Shown: positions 1 through 6,233, counted from the stretch's first letter. The stretch: 50,559 nt of DNA from a virus (IMGVR_UViG_3300025949_000032:1-50559); one strand, 5' to 3'. Made by a program: numbers and translations. Notes: generated by a model from the letters alone, not told the origin.

Positions 1-11
1 CAGCACCAGCT

Positions 12-30
12 TGTCTGTATGTGACAGACA
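12..30. repeat. small stem-loop at left edge
   Basis: Perfect 7-bp arms TGTCTGT and ACAGACA around the loop ATGTG. No T-run follows on either strand, so it is not a convincing terminator. An operator or protein-binding dyad is possible. The first 239 bases of the window hold no gene I can support. Confidence 0.45.
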
Positions 31-164
31 CACTGACCAGACGGCAGACATCAGTTTGATGCTCAAGGTCAGCTTTCGGCCGGGGAAAGCGCCGGCCCGC
101 CAGGGACACTGGACAGGCCGGCCAGAGCACCGCAGCACAGAGAGGTACCGCGTGTGAACGAGGG

Positions 165-227
165 TCGAAGTCCCGTGCGATAGACTGTGGGGGTCTCACG
201 TCCACAACCACTCGCACAGGACTTCGA
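165..227. repeat. long imperfect inverted repeat (16-bp arms)
   Basis: The arm TCGAAGTCCCGTGCGA (165-180) is matched in reverse complement by TCGCACAGGACTTCGA (212-227) with a single mismatch. The 31-nt spacer contains a smaller AGAC/GTCT hairpin. The right arm ends exactly where the Shine-Dalgarno-like GAAAGGAA of the next plus-strand gene begins, so as RNA the structure could control that start. As DNA it is a candidate binding site or cruciform. Confidence 0.6.
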
Positions 228-239
228 AAGGAACCCGCT

Positions 240-422
240 ATGCTCGGACACAGTTTCCTGTTCTGGATTCTCGGCTTCATCGGCTTCGCACTGCTGGTAG
301 CCATCGAAATGGTCTTGCAGCGCATCGCCAATGCCGTAGAACGCTCCAATGAGCTGCTGGAAGTGCTGCTGGTGCGAATGCCGGCGCAACCCGATGGTGT
401 TGTGTTGCTTCGCGCCAAATAG
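240..422 (+). CDS. small membrane protein, 60 aa
   Basis: The ATG is preceded by GAAAGGAA at good spacing. The protein opens with one strongly hydrophobic segment (residues about 5-24) followed by an amphipathic helix rich in Glu, Arg and Leu, the pattern of a single-pass inner-membrane protein with a cytoplasmic helix. It is convergent with the minus-strand zinc protein to its right. A long opposite-strand frame over the same DNA lacks protein-like composition and was set aside. Function unknown. Small membrane proteins at phage genome edges are often exclusion or regulatory factors, but nothing here shows that. Confidence 0.55.
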   Translation: MLGHSFLFWILGFIGFALLVAIEMVLQRIANAVERSNELLEVLLVRMPAQPDGVVLLRAK

Positions 423-433
423 CGGGACGCGGT

Positions 434-886
434 TCATGCGGCCTTCTCCCGACTGCCCGCATCAGTTGCCGCCCCGCGGATCACATTGCAGCGATGGCAG
501 ACGGGTTGAACGTCAAGCGGTTTGCTGTAGTCGCGATGGTCGTAGACCTCGGCAGGATTGCCGCAATCAATGCAGTCGAACTCATACGCAGGTTGCAGAT
601 CGCCACGCTTGATTGCGCGTGCAACCTTGCTATGGGCGCTACCGGTCCTCCATCGCAACTCGTCGGTGCGATCAAGGGCGCATTCGTTGCAGCGCAACGA
701 ATTAAGCCCCCGCAAGGATTCGCGGCCGCATTCCTCGCATTTCAGGCAGCCATAGCGCCTGTTTTGACGGGACTGCCAGATACCGCGGCAGTAGTTCCAT
801 CTGAAGCGCGGTTTCGGGATCACTGAAAGTTGCGCCTTATGTTGGCTCGCGCTTGCGACAAGAGTCTGTTGTGCGACAATAGTCAT
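434..886 (-). CDS. zinc-cluster protein, HNH-like (150 aa)
   Basis: Second gene after cro on the early minus strand, separated from it by only 11 bases, so almost certainly co-transcribed from the pR-like promoter. It has two cysteine clusters: CLKCEECG...CNEC near residues 48-71, and CIDCGNPAEVYDH followed by CHRC near residues 104-135. The second has the spacing of a treble-clef/HNH finger (Cys pair, DHRDYS, Cys pair) as in small phage HNH-type endonucleases and DksA-like zinc proteins. The central part is basic. I read it as a nucleic-acid-binding zinc protein, possibly a degenerate HNH nuclease. There is no clear Shine-Dalgarno before the ATG. Confidence 0.7.
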   Translation of the reverse strand: MTIVAQQTLVASASQHKAQLSVIPKPRFRWNYCRGIWQSRQNRRYGCLKCEECGRESLRGLNSLRCNECALDRTDELRWRTGSAHSKVARAIKRGDLQPAYEFDCIDCGNPAEVYDHRDYSKPLDVQPVCHRCNVIRGAATDAGSREKAA

Positions 887-897
887 CAGAACAACAA

Positions 898-1119
898 TTA
901 AGCGCTCGCCCGCACAAGCGGCGGTTTGGCTGACCGAGCAATCGTTAGTTCAGCAAGCAACTCAGAGAGTTGTCGCCAGACTCGGTAGCTCGGATTCGGG
1001 GTCTCGCCAGTGGCGATTCGATTGACCGTGGACTGGGAAACTGTTCCCAGTCGTTTGGCGATCTTGTATTCGGTGAGCCCCAGCGCCTTGAGTTCGTCGA
1101 TGATCTGACGTGCATCCAT
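898..1119 (-). CDS. cro: Cro-like repressor, 73 aa
   Basis: Short XRE-type DNA-binding protein. Residues about 13-42 form a helix-turn-helix: LTEYKIAKRLG, then VSQSTVNRIATG, followed by a third helix containing YRVWRQLSELL. It is divergent from the larger repressor gene, heads the minus-strand early genes and lies directly under a strong promoter (-10 TATACT). Size, position and orientation match the Cro protein of lambdoid switches, which competes with CI for the same operators and tips the phage into lytic growth. The predicted transcription start coincides with the ATG, so the message may be leaderless. The symbol is by position and fold, not proven homology. Confidence 0.8.
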   Translation of the reverse strand: MDARQIIDELKALGLTEYKIAKRLGTVSQSTVNRIATGETPNPSYRVWRQLSELLAELTIARSAKPPLVRASA

Positions 1120-1125
1120 TGTCCG

Positions 1126-1157
1126 AGTATATGCGTTAGCGGGACGGATGCAACCCG
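1126..1157 (-). promoter_or_regulatory. pR-like promoter with repressor operator
   Basis: Minus-strand promoter: -35 TTGCAT (1153-1148), 16-bp spacer, -10 TATACT (1131-1126). An 18-bp element, CGGGTTGCATCCGTCCCG on the minus strand (1157-1140), covers the -35. The same arrangement recurs at 1732-1763. The six bases between -10 and the cro ATG place the transcription start at the start codon. Confidence 0.8.
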
Positions 1158-1171
1158 GTCACGCGACGACT

Positions 1172-1200
1172 TTGACCAGGTCTAGAGCCGTATCGACACT
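1172..1200 (+). promoter_or_regulatory. pRM-like promoter for the repressor
   Basis: -35 TTGACC (1172-1177), 17-bp spacer, weak -10 GACACT (1195-1200). A start six or seven bases further falls on the repressor ATG at 1207, and no Shine-Dalgarno precedes that ATG. This matches the leaderless pRM arrangement of lambda cI. The weak -10 suggests that activation by the repressor itself may be needed (inference). A short dyad GACC-A-GGTC overlaps the -35. Confidence 0.55.
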
Positions 1201-1206
1201 ATTCGC

Positions 1207-1680
1207 ATGAAGAAAACGCCCAAAGAGATCCTCGAATGGCTCTGCACGGACCAAACGGAATTCTGGAAGCCCGATAACACAGTCAACATTTATGCACTGC
1301 ACCAAGCTCTAGAACGCTGGGGCAAGGGAAAAGGAAAGACAAAAGTCCCTTCGCAGTCCACACTAGCGCGGCTGTATGGCGGGGAATCAACCGAATTTAA
1401 AACCAAGACAGCAGAAGCACTGTCAGAGTTTTTCGGTGTCCCTGTCTCAATTATTCGCGGAGAATTACTGTGGAATCCAGAAGAGGTCTGGGGCATGGAT
1501 ATCACCCTTCCCGAAGTGAGACTGTTGTACCAATTGCGACAGCTCACTCCGGATCAGCGCAAAGTTGTTCTGAAGTTGGTCGAAGAAATGTTGCCGGAAG
1601 GAGCAGAAAAAGTACCTGTACTCCTCTCCCCCCGTCGCACGCCTCTCCTGCCGCCCCCCAAGTTCCCCGATAAGCACTGA
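1207..1680 (+). CDS. CI-like phage repressor, 157 aa
   Basis: Divergent to cro and followed by the pL-like promoter, as in lambda. Residues about 25-80 hold an XRE-type DNA-binding domain: VNIYALHQALERWG, then PSQSTLARLYGG, then TAEALSEFFGVPVSIIRG. The C-terminal part (about 95-140) has the segment LRQLTPDQRKVVLKLVEEML, an oligomerisation helix common in short phage repressors. The tail is proline-rich. There is no S24/LexA-type peptidase domain, so induction would not be by RecA-stimulated self-cleavage. Another trigger or an antirepressor would be required (inference). Predicted to bind the two 18-bp operators at 1140-1157 and 1732-1749. Confidence 0.8.
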   Translation: MKKTPKEILEWLCTDQTEFWKPDNTVNIYALHQALERWGKGKGKTKVPSQSTLARLYGGESTEFKTKTAEALSEFFGVPVSIIRGELLWNPEEVWGMDITLPEVRLLYQLRQLTPDQRKVVLKLVEEMLPEGAEKVPVLLSPRRTPLLPPPKFPDKH

Positions 1681-1686
1681 TCAATC

Positions 1687-1707
1687 TGTGTGTGCGCCGC
1701 ACACACA
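1687..1707. repeat. perfect hairpin after the repressor gene
   Basis: TGTGTGTGC and GCACACACA with loop GCC, a 9-bp perfect stem starting six bases after the repressor stop codon. It lacks a T-run, so it is at best a weak or factor-assisted terminator or a transcript-stabilising 3' end. Confidence 0.5.
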
Positions 1708-1731
1708 ATGCCCACAAAATATATGCATTGA

Positions 1732-1763
1732 CGGGTTGACTTCATCCCGCTTCTGCATATACT
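1732..1763 (+). promoter_or_regulatory. pL-like promoter with repressor operator
   Basis: -35 TTGACT (1737-1742), spacer, extended -10 TGCATATACT with core TATACT at 1758-1763. The -35 lies inside CGGGTTGACTTCATCCCG (1732-1749), an 18-bp element that agrees with the cro-promoter element at 14 of 18 positions in the same promoter-relative position. The base run CCCGCT...GCATATACT is also shared. It drives the plus-strand recombination operon. Confidence 0.8.
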
Positions 1764-1797
1764 GTCTCTCCATCGAATCTGGATGGAGAGCCGCAAA

Positions 1798-1989
1798 GTG
1801 AAGACCGTGACCTACCTGGACAAGCTGTTCCAGGCGATGGAATCCCCGGCCTACCAGGAGTACTCCAACCTCATCGGAGCGGCGATTGCCCGCGCTGCGA
1901 TGGGCGATCCCAAGGCGCGCACCGAGCTCAGCGACCTGATGAAAGAGCAGGCGCAGGTTGTCCGCGCGGCAGTGGATCAGCCGTCGTGA
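1798..1989 (+). CDS. first gene of pL operon, unknown small protein (63 aa)
   Basis: I chose the GTG because GGAGAG lies seven bases upstream. An ATG at 1783 in the same frame has no Shine-Dalgarno and lies only about 13 bases from the predicted transcription start. The product is soluble, mostly helical and slightly acidic, with no recognisable domain (it opens KTVTYLDKLFQAM and ends with LMKEQAQVVRAAV). Its position as the first gene after pL is that of N or other early regulators in lambda-like phages, but it lacks the arginine-rich motif of N. Confidence 0.6.
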   Translation: MKTVTYLDKLFQAMESPAYQEYSNLIGAAIARAAMGDPKARTELSDLMKEQAQVVRAAVDQPS

Positions 1990-2294
1990 GCAACCACACT
2001 AACAGCGTTTCGATTGACGAAGACCGCCCTCTTCCATGGGCTGTATTCCGGGACCATCCGCAGTGCAAGGATATTGCGTACATTCGCAGCGCTGGGTCCT
2101 CCAGACTCTTCAGCCAAGAGGTCTGCACGCTATACAACGATGCATGCCGACACGCCCAGCTACTCGCAGCGGCCCCGGATCTGTTGGCAGCATTACGCCG
2201 AGTGATCGAGGGTACAGAGGATACGCCTGCGGCTGCGGATTCAGCACTCGCGCAAGCGCGCGCTGCTATCGCCAAAGCGGAGGGAAACTCATGA
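1986..2294 (+). CDS. conserved small phage protein, 102 aa
   Basis: Starts with GTG overlapping the previous stop (GTGA). The C-terminal half reads LLAAAPDLLAALRRVIEG then ARAAIAKAEG, a helical signature seen in many uncharacterised phage early proteins. The ending AAIAKAEG recurs in the protein at 7419-7739. Function unknown. Translational coupling to both neighbours suggests a fixed stoichiometry in the early operon. Confidence 0.65.
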   Translation: MSNHTNSVSIDEDRPLPWAVFRDHPQCKDIAYIRSAGSSRLFSQEVCTLYNDACRHAQLLAAAPDLLAALRRVIEGTEDTPAAADSALAQARAAIAKAEGNS

Positions 2295-2491
2295 GCCCTC
2301 ACACCCTGTTGGATGCGTGCTTGTGGTTCATCTCAGGTCTTTGGGCAGTAGAGCAGATCGTCCGCGCTACCCGCGTGAAGGCACCGAAACACAACCGCGT
2401 GCTACCGGCGCCCTCGCCTCTGTGTGAACGCACACCGAAGTATGAAGAGCGCTTGGCCGGTACCGTCTTTGCGGCTCGGCAGAGCAACTGA
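2291..2491 (+). CDS. small protein with N-terminal hydrophobic helix, 66 aa
   Basis: ATGA overlap with the upstream stop and a good ribosome site (GGAGGGAAAC) fix the start. Residues about 5-20 (LLDACLWFISGLWAVEQIV) form a short hydrophobic helix that could be membrane-associated. The rest is basic, then acidic. Function unknown. Confidence 0.6.
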   Translation: MSPHTLLDACLWFISGLWAVEQIVRATRVKAPKHNRVLPAPSPLCERTPKYEERLAGTVFAARQSN

Positions 2492-2492
2492 T

Positions 2493-2660
2493 ATGCGCGA
2501 CACCGTCAAAACCATGGCGATCTGCGTACTGTGCAAATGCGGACTGGATCTGACGCAGCCTCACGCCATCGTCAAATCAGATTACGCCCACCTGAAATGC
2601 GCTGACGAATATGACTCGCGCGAGTGGGGACGAGAATTCAAAAATGAGGTTCAAGCATGA
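2493..2660 (+). CDS. small zinc-ribbon-like protein, 55 aa
   Basis: Starts two bases after the upstream gene ends. Residues about 10-30 contain CVLCKCGLDL and a later HLKC, giving Cys/His pairs suitable for one zinc ion. Its stop codon overlaps the ATG of the RecT/Bet gene (ATGA), so it is translated as part of the recombination cluster. A longer reading from 2424 would overlap the previous gene and lacks a ribosome site. Confidence 0.6.
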   Translation: MRDTVKTMAICVLCKCGLDLTQPHAIVKSDYAHLKCADEYDSREWGREFKNEVQA

Positions 2661-3496
2661 ACGCTGTAGTGAAAGCCGCACCGCAAGCCAGCACCTCAGT
2701 GCTGGTGCGGATGGCTCAGAAGTTTGGAGTGGATGCCGACAAGATGCTCAGCACCCTGAAGGCAACGGCCTTCCGCGGTGAAGTTTCCAACGAGCAGATG
2801 ATGGCGCTGTTGGTTGTGGCGGATCAGTATGAACTGAATCCGTGGACCAAAGAGATTTACGCCTTTCCCGATCGCAACAACGGAATCGTTCCTGTCGTAG
2901 GCGTGGACGGCTGGGCACGCATCATCAACTCTCATCCGCAGTTCGATGGTATGGACTTTGTTGACGGCCCGCTGAATCCGCGAAGCATTCCAGAGTGGAT
3001 TGAATGCCACATGCATCGCAAGGATCGCAGCCATCCTATTGTGGTTCGCGAGTACTTCGATGAGTGTTACCGGGATGTGGGGCCCTGGAAATCACACCCG
3101 CGTCGGATGCTGCGACACAAGGCCACTATCCAGGCAGCGCGGTTGGCGTTTGGCTTCGTCGGCATCTACGAGCCGGATGAGGCTCAGCACATCATCGATG
3201 TGACACCGGAGGTGCTGCCAAAGATTGATCCGCGTGGCGACCTGTCAAGTGTCGATACCACGTTGCGTGACCAGCGCGTTCAGGAGATCACGGACATCCT
3301 GAACGAGTACGGCAGCGATGAGAAGGTCGTGGCCCAGAAGCTTCAGGAATACGCCGCAGAAGCGCTGCAGCCGTTCCCGGAGTTGTGGATCGCGGTCAAC
3401 GACAAGCTCGCCGCCGACAAGATCATCAGCAAAGCCAACATGCGCAAGATCCTGTCCCTGAACCTGCAGGGCACTCGCGAGCATGACGTGGGCTGA
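2657..3496 (+). CDS. bet: RecT/Bet-family single-strand annealing protein
   Basis: 279 aa, the usual size for phage Bet/RecT proteins. The core fits the family: VLVRMAQKFGVDADKML, the NEQMMALLVVADQYELNPWTKEIYAF segment (broken here for length) with its hallmark LNPWTKEIYAFP, then VPVVGVDGWARIIN and the RMLRHKATIQAARLAFGF motif near residue 160. These proteins form rings or filaments on single-stranded DNA and anneal complementary strands during phage recombination and concatemer formation. No exonuclease partner (Exo, RecE or YqaJ-type) is recognisable next to it. The neighbouring HNH and YbcO-like nucleases are the only candidates. The last third is divergent and charged. Confidence 0.9.
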   Translation: MNAVVKAAPQASTSVLVRMAQKFGVDADKMLSTLKATAFRGEVSNEQMMALLVVADQYELNPWTKEIYAFPDRNNGIVPVVGVDGWARIINSHPQFDGMDFVDGPLNPRSIPEWIECHMHRKDRSHPIVVREYFDECYRDVGPWKSHPRRMLRHKATIQAARLAFGFVGIYEPDEAQHIIDVTPEVLPKIDPRGDLSSVDTTLRDQRVQEITDILNEYGSDEKVVAQKLQEYAAEALQPFPELWIAVNDKLAADKIISKANMRKILSLNLQGTREHDVG

Positions 3497-3815
3497 TGCC
3501 ATGATCACCGACCAGAGAGCCGAACAAGCCTTCGAATTCTTACGGGATTCAACAGAGCGGATTGGAGCCGCTCGAGGTGCCTACGAACGCGCGGAGATCA
3601 TGCGCAAGCGAGTACGCAAACGCGCGTTCGTAGGTGCCGAAGGAAGTGTAGCTCAGCGGGAGGCTCTGGCGGAGATCAACGAAGAAGTGGCGGCGGCTGA
3701 CGATCAGTACATAAACGCCGTCGTCGCCTTCGAGACTCTGCGGGCGAAGCGGGACATCGAAACTATCGCGTTGGACGTGTGGCGCACTGAGTCAGCGAAT
3801 CGGAGGCGCTCGTGA
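3483..3815 (+). CDS. conserved protein accompanying RecT, 110 aa
   Basis: Overlaps the 3' end of the bet gene by 14 bases. An internal ATG at 3501 is an equally good start. The protein is almost entirely alpha-helical and charged ([38 protein letters not shown], and an ending resembling SANRRR). Proteins of this style are regularly found beside RecT/Bet genes in phages of proteobacteria, and I recognise the pattern but no assigned function. A DNA-binding or recombination accessory role is inference from position. Confidence 0.7.
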   Translation: MTWADAMITDQRAEQAFEFLRDSTERIGAARGAYERAEIMRKRVRKRAFVGAEGSVAQREALAEINEEVAAADDQYINAVVAFETLRAKRDIETIALDVWRTESANRRRS

Positions 3816-4369
3816 ACTGTCAAATTGCTGGTTGCTTCGATAAGTACTACGGACGCGGCTACTGCAAGAAGCATCATCAGTGGCACTGGAAGCGCGGGTT
3901 GATTCCGCCTCTTCCCACATTGGCCGAACGGCTACAGGCCAAGATTCTGAAAGACGAGAATACTGGATGTTGGCTTTGGCAAGGCGTGCGAAACAACAAA
4001 GGATACGGCAAGCTGCAGCACAACGGCGAGTCATACGCGCACCGCCAGTCTTATATGCTGTCAAAAGGGGAAATCCCTGCCGGGTTCGAGGTCTGTCATC
4101 GATGTGACACGCCCGCATGCGTGAATCCCGAGCACCTTTTCCTTGGTACGCATTTGGAGAATATGCGTGATTCTGCGGCCAAAGGTCGCGCAAAAGGTGG
4201 GAATACCGCAAGTGGTCTCGCACATCCACGCGCCGCACTGACAGCAGAACAGGTTCAATTCATTCGCCGCTCTGATTTGTCTCCCGAGAAATTAGCTCCT
4301 GTAATTGGATGCTGTTGGTTGACTATCCATCGCTGTAAGCGCGGGGAGACATACAGAGATGTCAAATAA
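3812..4369 (+). CDS. HNH endonuclease, 185 aa
   Basis: GTG start overlapping the previous stop. The N-terminus has a small zinc finger (Cys3, Cys8, Cys18, His21). The central HNH_3-type domain spans about 70-125 with [29 protein letters not shown] and [11 protein letters not shown], which carry the metal-binding Cys pairs and His. The C-terminal region ([13 protein letters not shown]...) looks like a small DNA-recognition helix module as in free-standing homing endonucleases. It may be a selfish insertion in the recombination operon or may serve DNA processing. Its seamless overlaps on both sides argue that it is an established part of the operon. Confidence 0.85.
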   Translation: MNCQIAGCFDKYYGRGYCKKHHQWHWKRGLIPPLPTLAERLQAKILKDENTGCWLWQGVRNNKGYGKLQHNGESYAHRQSYMLSKGEIPAGFEVCHRCDTPACVNPEHLFLGTHLENMRDSAAKGRAKGGNTASGLAHPRAALTAEQVQFIRRSDLSPEKLAPVIGCCWLTIHRCKRGETYRDVK

Positions 4370-4743
4370 TGTCCGTCAATCTACGCAGGCTCGCCCGCAA
4401 CCAACCCTGTCTGATTCGCGTGCCCATCGTATGCAATGGCAACCCCGACACCGTTGTCCTATGTCATATACGCATGATCGAGCTTTCTGGTACTGGGATC
4501 AAAGCACCGGACGTGTTTGCCACCTTCGGGTGTTCCGCCTGCCATGCCGTATGCGATGGGCAGCAGAAAAGCGAGTACAGCTATTCCGAGCGGCGGTTGA
4601 TGCTGCTCGAAGGCATGGTACGTACGCAATTGTGGTTGCTGGACCAAGGAATTCTGAGCTTCGAACCGGAGAAGCCGTGCCGTCCCAAAAAGCTTTCAAA
4701 ACTCGTTGCAAGACGGTTGCCTGGCTCAAAGTCTTTTGGCTGA
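4369..4743 (+). CDS. YbcO-like (DUF1364) nuclease, 124 aa
   Basis: TAATG overlap with the HNH gene. It matches the family of E. coli prophage protein YbcO: PCLIRVPIVCNGNPDTVVLCHIR, broken into its key parts PCLIR, C-N-x-NPDTVVL, H-IR, then SGTGIKAPDVFATFGCSACH with Cys/His zinc residues and DG, and a helical RRLMLLEGMVRTQLWLL tail. YbcO has an HNH-like zinc fold and is considered a recombination-linked nuclease. A basic C-terminal extension of about 20 residues (KPCRPKKLSKL...) is not usual for the family. Confidence 0.85.
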   Translation: MSVNLRRLARNQPCLIRVPIVCNGNPDTVVLCHIRMIELSGTGIKAPDVFATFGCSACHAVCDGQQKSEYSYSERRLMLLEGMVRTQLWLLDQGILSFEPEKPCRPKKLSKLVARRLPGSKSFG

Positions 4744-4771
4744 TCCTCACCGGGCAATGGAGGTTTCCAGA

Positions 4772-5146
4772 GTGAGCACGGTCGATTTCGACACCTTGGC
4801 AGCTTACGTGAAGACGCGCAAAGTGGGCGCCGTGGCGGCCTGGTGTGCTCGCAATCGAGTGCTGACCTTCAGGGATACCAAAGGACGGCCGTGCACGACG
4901 CTCGAAGCTCTGAATCGAGCGCTCTACCGCGGCAAAGATAACAACGAACCCAACTACGAACCGCCCCCATGGGAAAACTCACCTGCGGACTCAGCATTCC
5001 GGGCGTCTTCGAGAAAGACGGCCGATATTACAAGGTTGTCCGAAACGAATGGATCGGGCTCTCACGGATCGATGAGGGGATCCCGGCACTCCACCGGACG
5101 CTATTCGAGCTCGACCCAGCACGGCCAGGGACGATCGGACAAATGA
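4772..5146 (+). CDS. DUF4224-like protein upstream of integrase
   Basis: The GTG start is chosen for the TGGAGG eight bases before it. An in-frame ATG at 4757 is possible. The first 55 residues look like small DUF4224-type proteins that precede phage integrases (FDTLAAYVKTRKVGAVAAWC, RDTKGRPCTTLEALNRAL). The frame then continues 178 bases into the integrase gene as a Ser/Arg/Gly-rich stretch that looks non-native. Homologues would be expected to stop at about the integrase ATG (4969), so the true gene may have lost its stop codon. Confidence 0.55.
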   Translation: MSTVDFDTLAAYVKTRKVGAVAAWCARNRVLTFRDTKGRPCTTLEALNRALYRGKDNNEPNYEPPPWENSPADSAFRASSRKTADITRLSETNGSGSHGSMRGSRHSTGRYSSSTQHGQGRSDK

Positions 5147-5889
5147 TCGACTTCTATCGCGCATCGGGTATGGATGGGCTATCGACGGCCACCCAGCATC
5201 GTTACGGGAACATCCTGAAGCGACTAAGTCACCACTTTGGCTCCATGAGGGTCGGTACGCTCAAGCGATCGCACGTAGCGGTATTCCTCGAGAAGCGCCG
5301 CAAGAAGGGTCGCGGAGCGGTAGCAGCAAACCGGGAAAGGGCCGTTCTGTCCTCCGTCCATGAGTTCGCGCTTCGCCAAGGATGGATCGAGGAAAACCCG
5401 TGTCGCGATGTGCGGCGAAACCCTGAGACGCCCCGCAAACGATATGTGACGGATGCGGAGTTCTCTGCGGCCTTCGAGCGCTCACCTGAACCATTCCAGG
5501 ACCTATTGGCAGTGGCCTTTCTGACGGGCATTCGAGAGACGGATTTGATCAACCTCAAGCGCCAAGAGCATTTGAAGCCTGAAGGGATTGTGTTCGTGGA
5601 GAGCAAGACCGGCAAGGCTCATACGAAGCAATGGTCGGATGCATTGCGGTTCTTCATCCGCCGCGCTATGGAGCGCTTCCCCGAATCGGAGTACGTGCTC
5701 ACGAACAAGTTTGGCCAGCAATGGAGCGTATGGGCCATCAATAGCCAGAAACGCAGACTCAAGCTCACATGGGCGTTTAGGGATCTACGGTCCAAGGCGC
5801 AGAGCGATTCAGAGCACTCTGTGCTGGGTCATGGACGGGTGATGGAAGGGGTCTACCGAAAGATGCTGATCACGAGGCCAGTACGATGA
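4969..5889 (+). CDS. int: tyrosine-family phage integrase, 306 aa
   Basis: Site-specific recombinase that joins attP to the bacterial attB. Residues 1-50 form an arm-binding-like region, 54-140 a SAM-like core-binding domain (TIGQMIDFYRASG, TQHRYGNILKRL), and 160-300 the catalytic domain. Visible catalytic set: Arg189 in TGIRETDL, Lys213 in SKTGK, Arg274 in RDLR, His288 in LGHG and the nucleophile Tyr296 in GVYRKML. The first His of the usual HxxR box is replaced by Arg271. The attP core begins 37 bases after the stop codon, the classical int-attP arrangement. The start overlaps the DUF4224-like frame, so expression is probably coupled. Confidence 0.93.
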   Translation: MGKLTCGLSIPGVFEKDGRYYKVVRNEWIGLSRIDEGIPALHRTLFELDPARPGTIGQMIDFYRASGMDGLSTATQHRYGNILKRLSHHFGSMRVGTLKRSHVAVFLEKRRKKGRGAVAANRERAVLSSVHEFALRQGWIEENPCRDVRRNPETPRKRYVTDAEFSAAFERSPEPFQDLLAVAFLTGIRETDLINLKRQEHLKPEGIVFVESKTGKAHTKQWSDALRFFIRRAMERFPESEYVLTNKFGQQWSVWAINSQKRRLKLTWAFRDLRSKAQSDSEHSVLGHGRVMEGVYRKMLITRPVR

Positions 5890-5925
5890 AACTTAGAGAA
5901 TGGGCACTCAGACTTGGAGGGAAAT

Positions 5926-5970
5926 TGGTGGGCCGTGTAGGAGTCGAACCTACGACCAAGAGATTAAGAG
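5926..5970 (-). other. attP: attP core: 3' half of tRNA-Lys(CTT)
   Basis: Read on the minus strand this is the 3' part of a tRNA: anticodon loop CTCTTAA (anticodon CTT, Lys), the 3' anticodon strand TCTCT, variable loop TGGTC, an intact T-arm (GTAGG, TTCGACT, CCTAC), the acceptor strand ACGGCCC, A and CCA. The 5' half is absent: the bases before the anticodon loop (ending GATAGG) cannot pair with TCTCT. A tRNA half lying immediately behind an integrase gene is the signature of an attP core that restores the host tRNA upon insertion. It extends from the anticodon loop to CCA, about 45 bp. Confidence 0.88.
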
Positions 5971-6083
5971 CCTATCTTCCCAACGCTGAAAACATCGAGA
6001 AAACCCGCAATTCGTCTCTAATCGACGAGTTGAATTGTACCTCAAAAGCACCGTCATTCAGCCGGGCTCTTAGAGGGTCAGCC

Positions 6084-6233
6084 ATGAGCCGCGGCGCCCG
6101 CCTGCTGATTGGGCTCGGATTGCTCGCCGCCCTGCTCGCTCTGAGCGCGTGGACTGCTAGCAACGAACCCTTACCTCCACCGATCGATTACTGCCCGCCG
6201 CACGACAGCGGAAACCCGTGGTGCATCCGATGA
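6084..6233 (+). CDS. small single-span membrane or exported protein, 49 aa
   Basis: First gene after attP. I take the ATG with AGAGGG upstream, because a longer frame starting at the integrase stop merely translates the tRNA fragment. Residues 3-22 form one hydrophobic segment (ARLLIGLGLLAALLALSAW) after a positively charged start, followed by a short proline/cysteine tail (PPPIDYCPPHDSGNPWC). It could be a small inner-membrane protein or an exported peptide. ATGA overlap with the next gene. Confidence 0.65.
   Translation: MSRGARLLIGLGLLAALLALSAWTASNEPLPPPIDYCPPHDSGNPWCIR

Noticed and set aside
1-90. joining the window end to its start to complete the O-like protein
   Set aside because: The frame stays open across the joint, but the added residues (for example SVSVTYRQAGAG) give no convincing winged-helix N-terminus and no ribosome site, so circularity is not supported by this test.
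69-437. 122-aa minus-strand frame at the left edge, ATGA-linked to the zinc protein
   Set aside because: The second half is low-quality (Cys/Pro/Ser-rich, arginine-rich shadows) and the opposite strand has a better gene with ribosome site and membrane helix. The overlap may be chance, so I cannot fully exclude it.
5926-6000. complete tRNA gene
   Set aside because: Only the anticodon loop, T-arm and acceptor 3' strand are present. D-arm and 5' acceptor cannot be formed, so it is an attachment core, not a functional tRNA.
5886-6233. 115-aa frame starting on the integrase stop codon
   Set aside because: Its first part simply translates the antisense of the tRNA fragment (VGRVGVEPTTKR), a known annotation artefact. 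The real gene starts at 6084.
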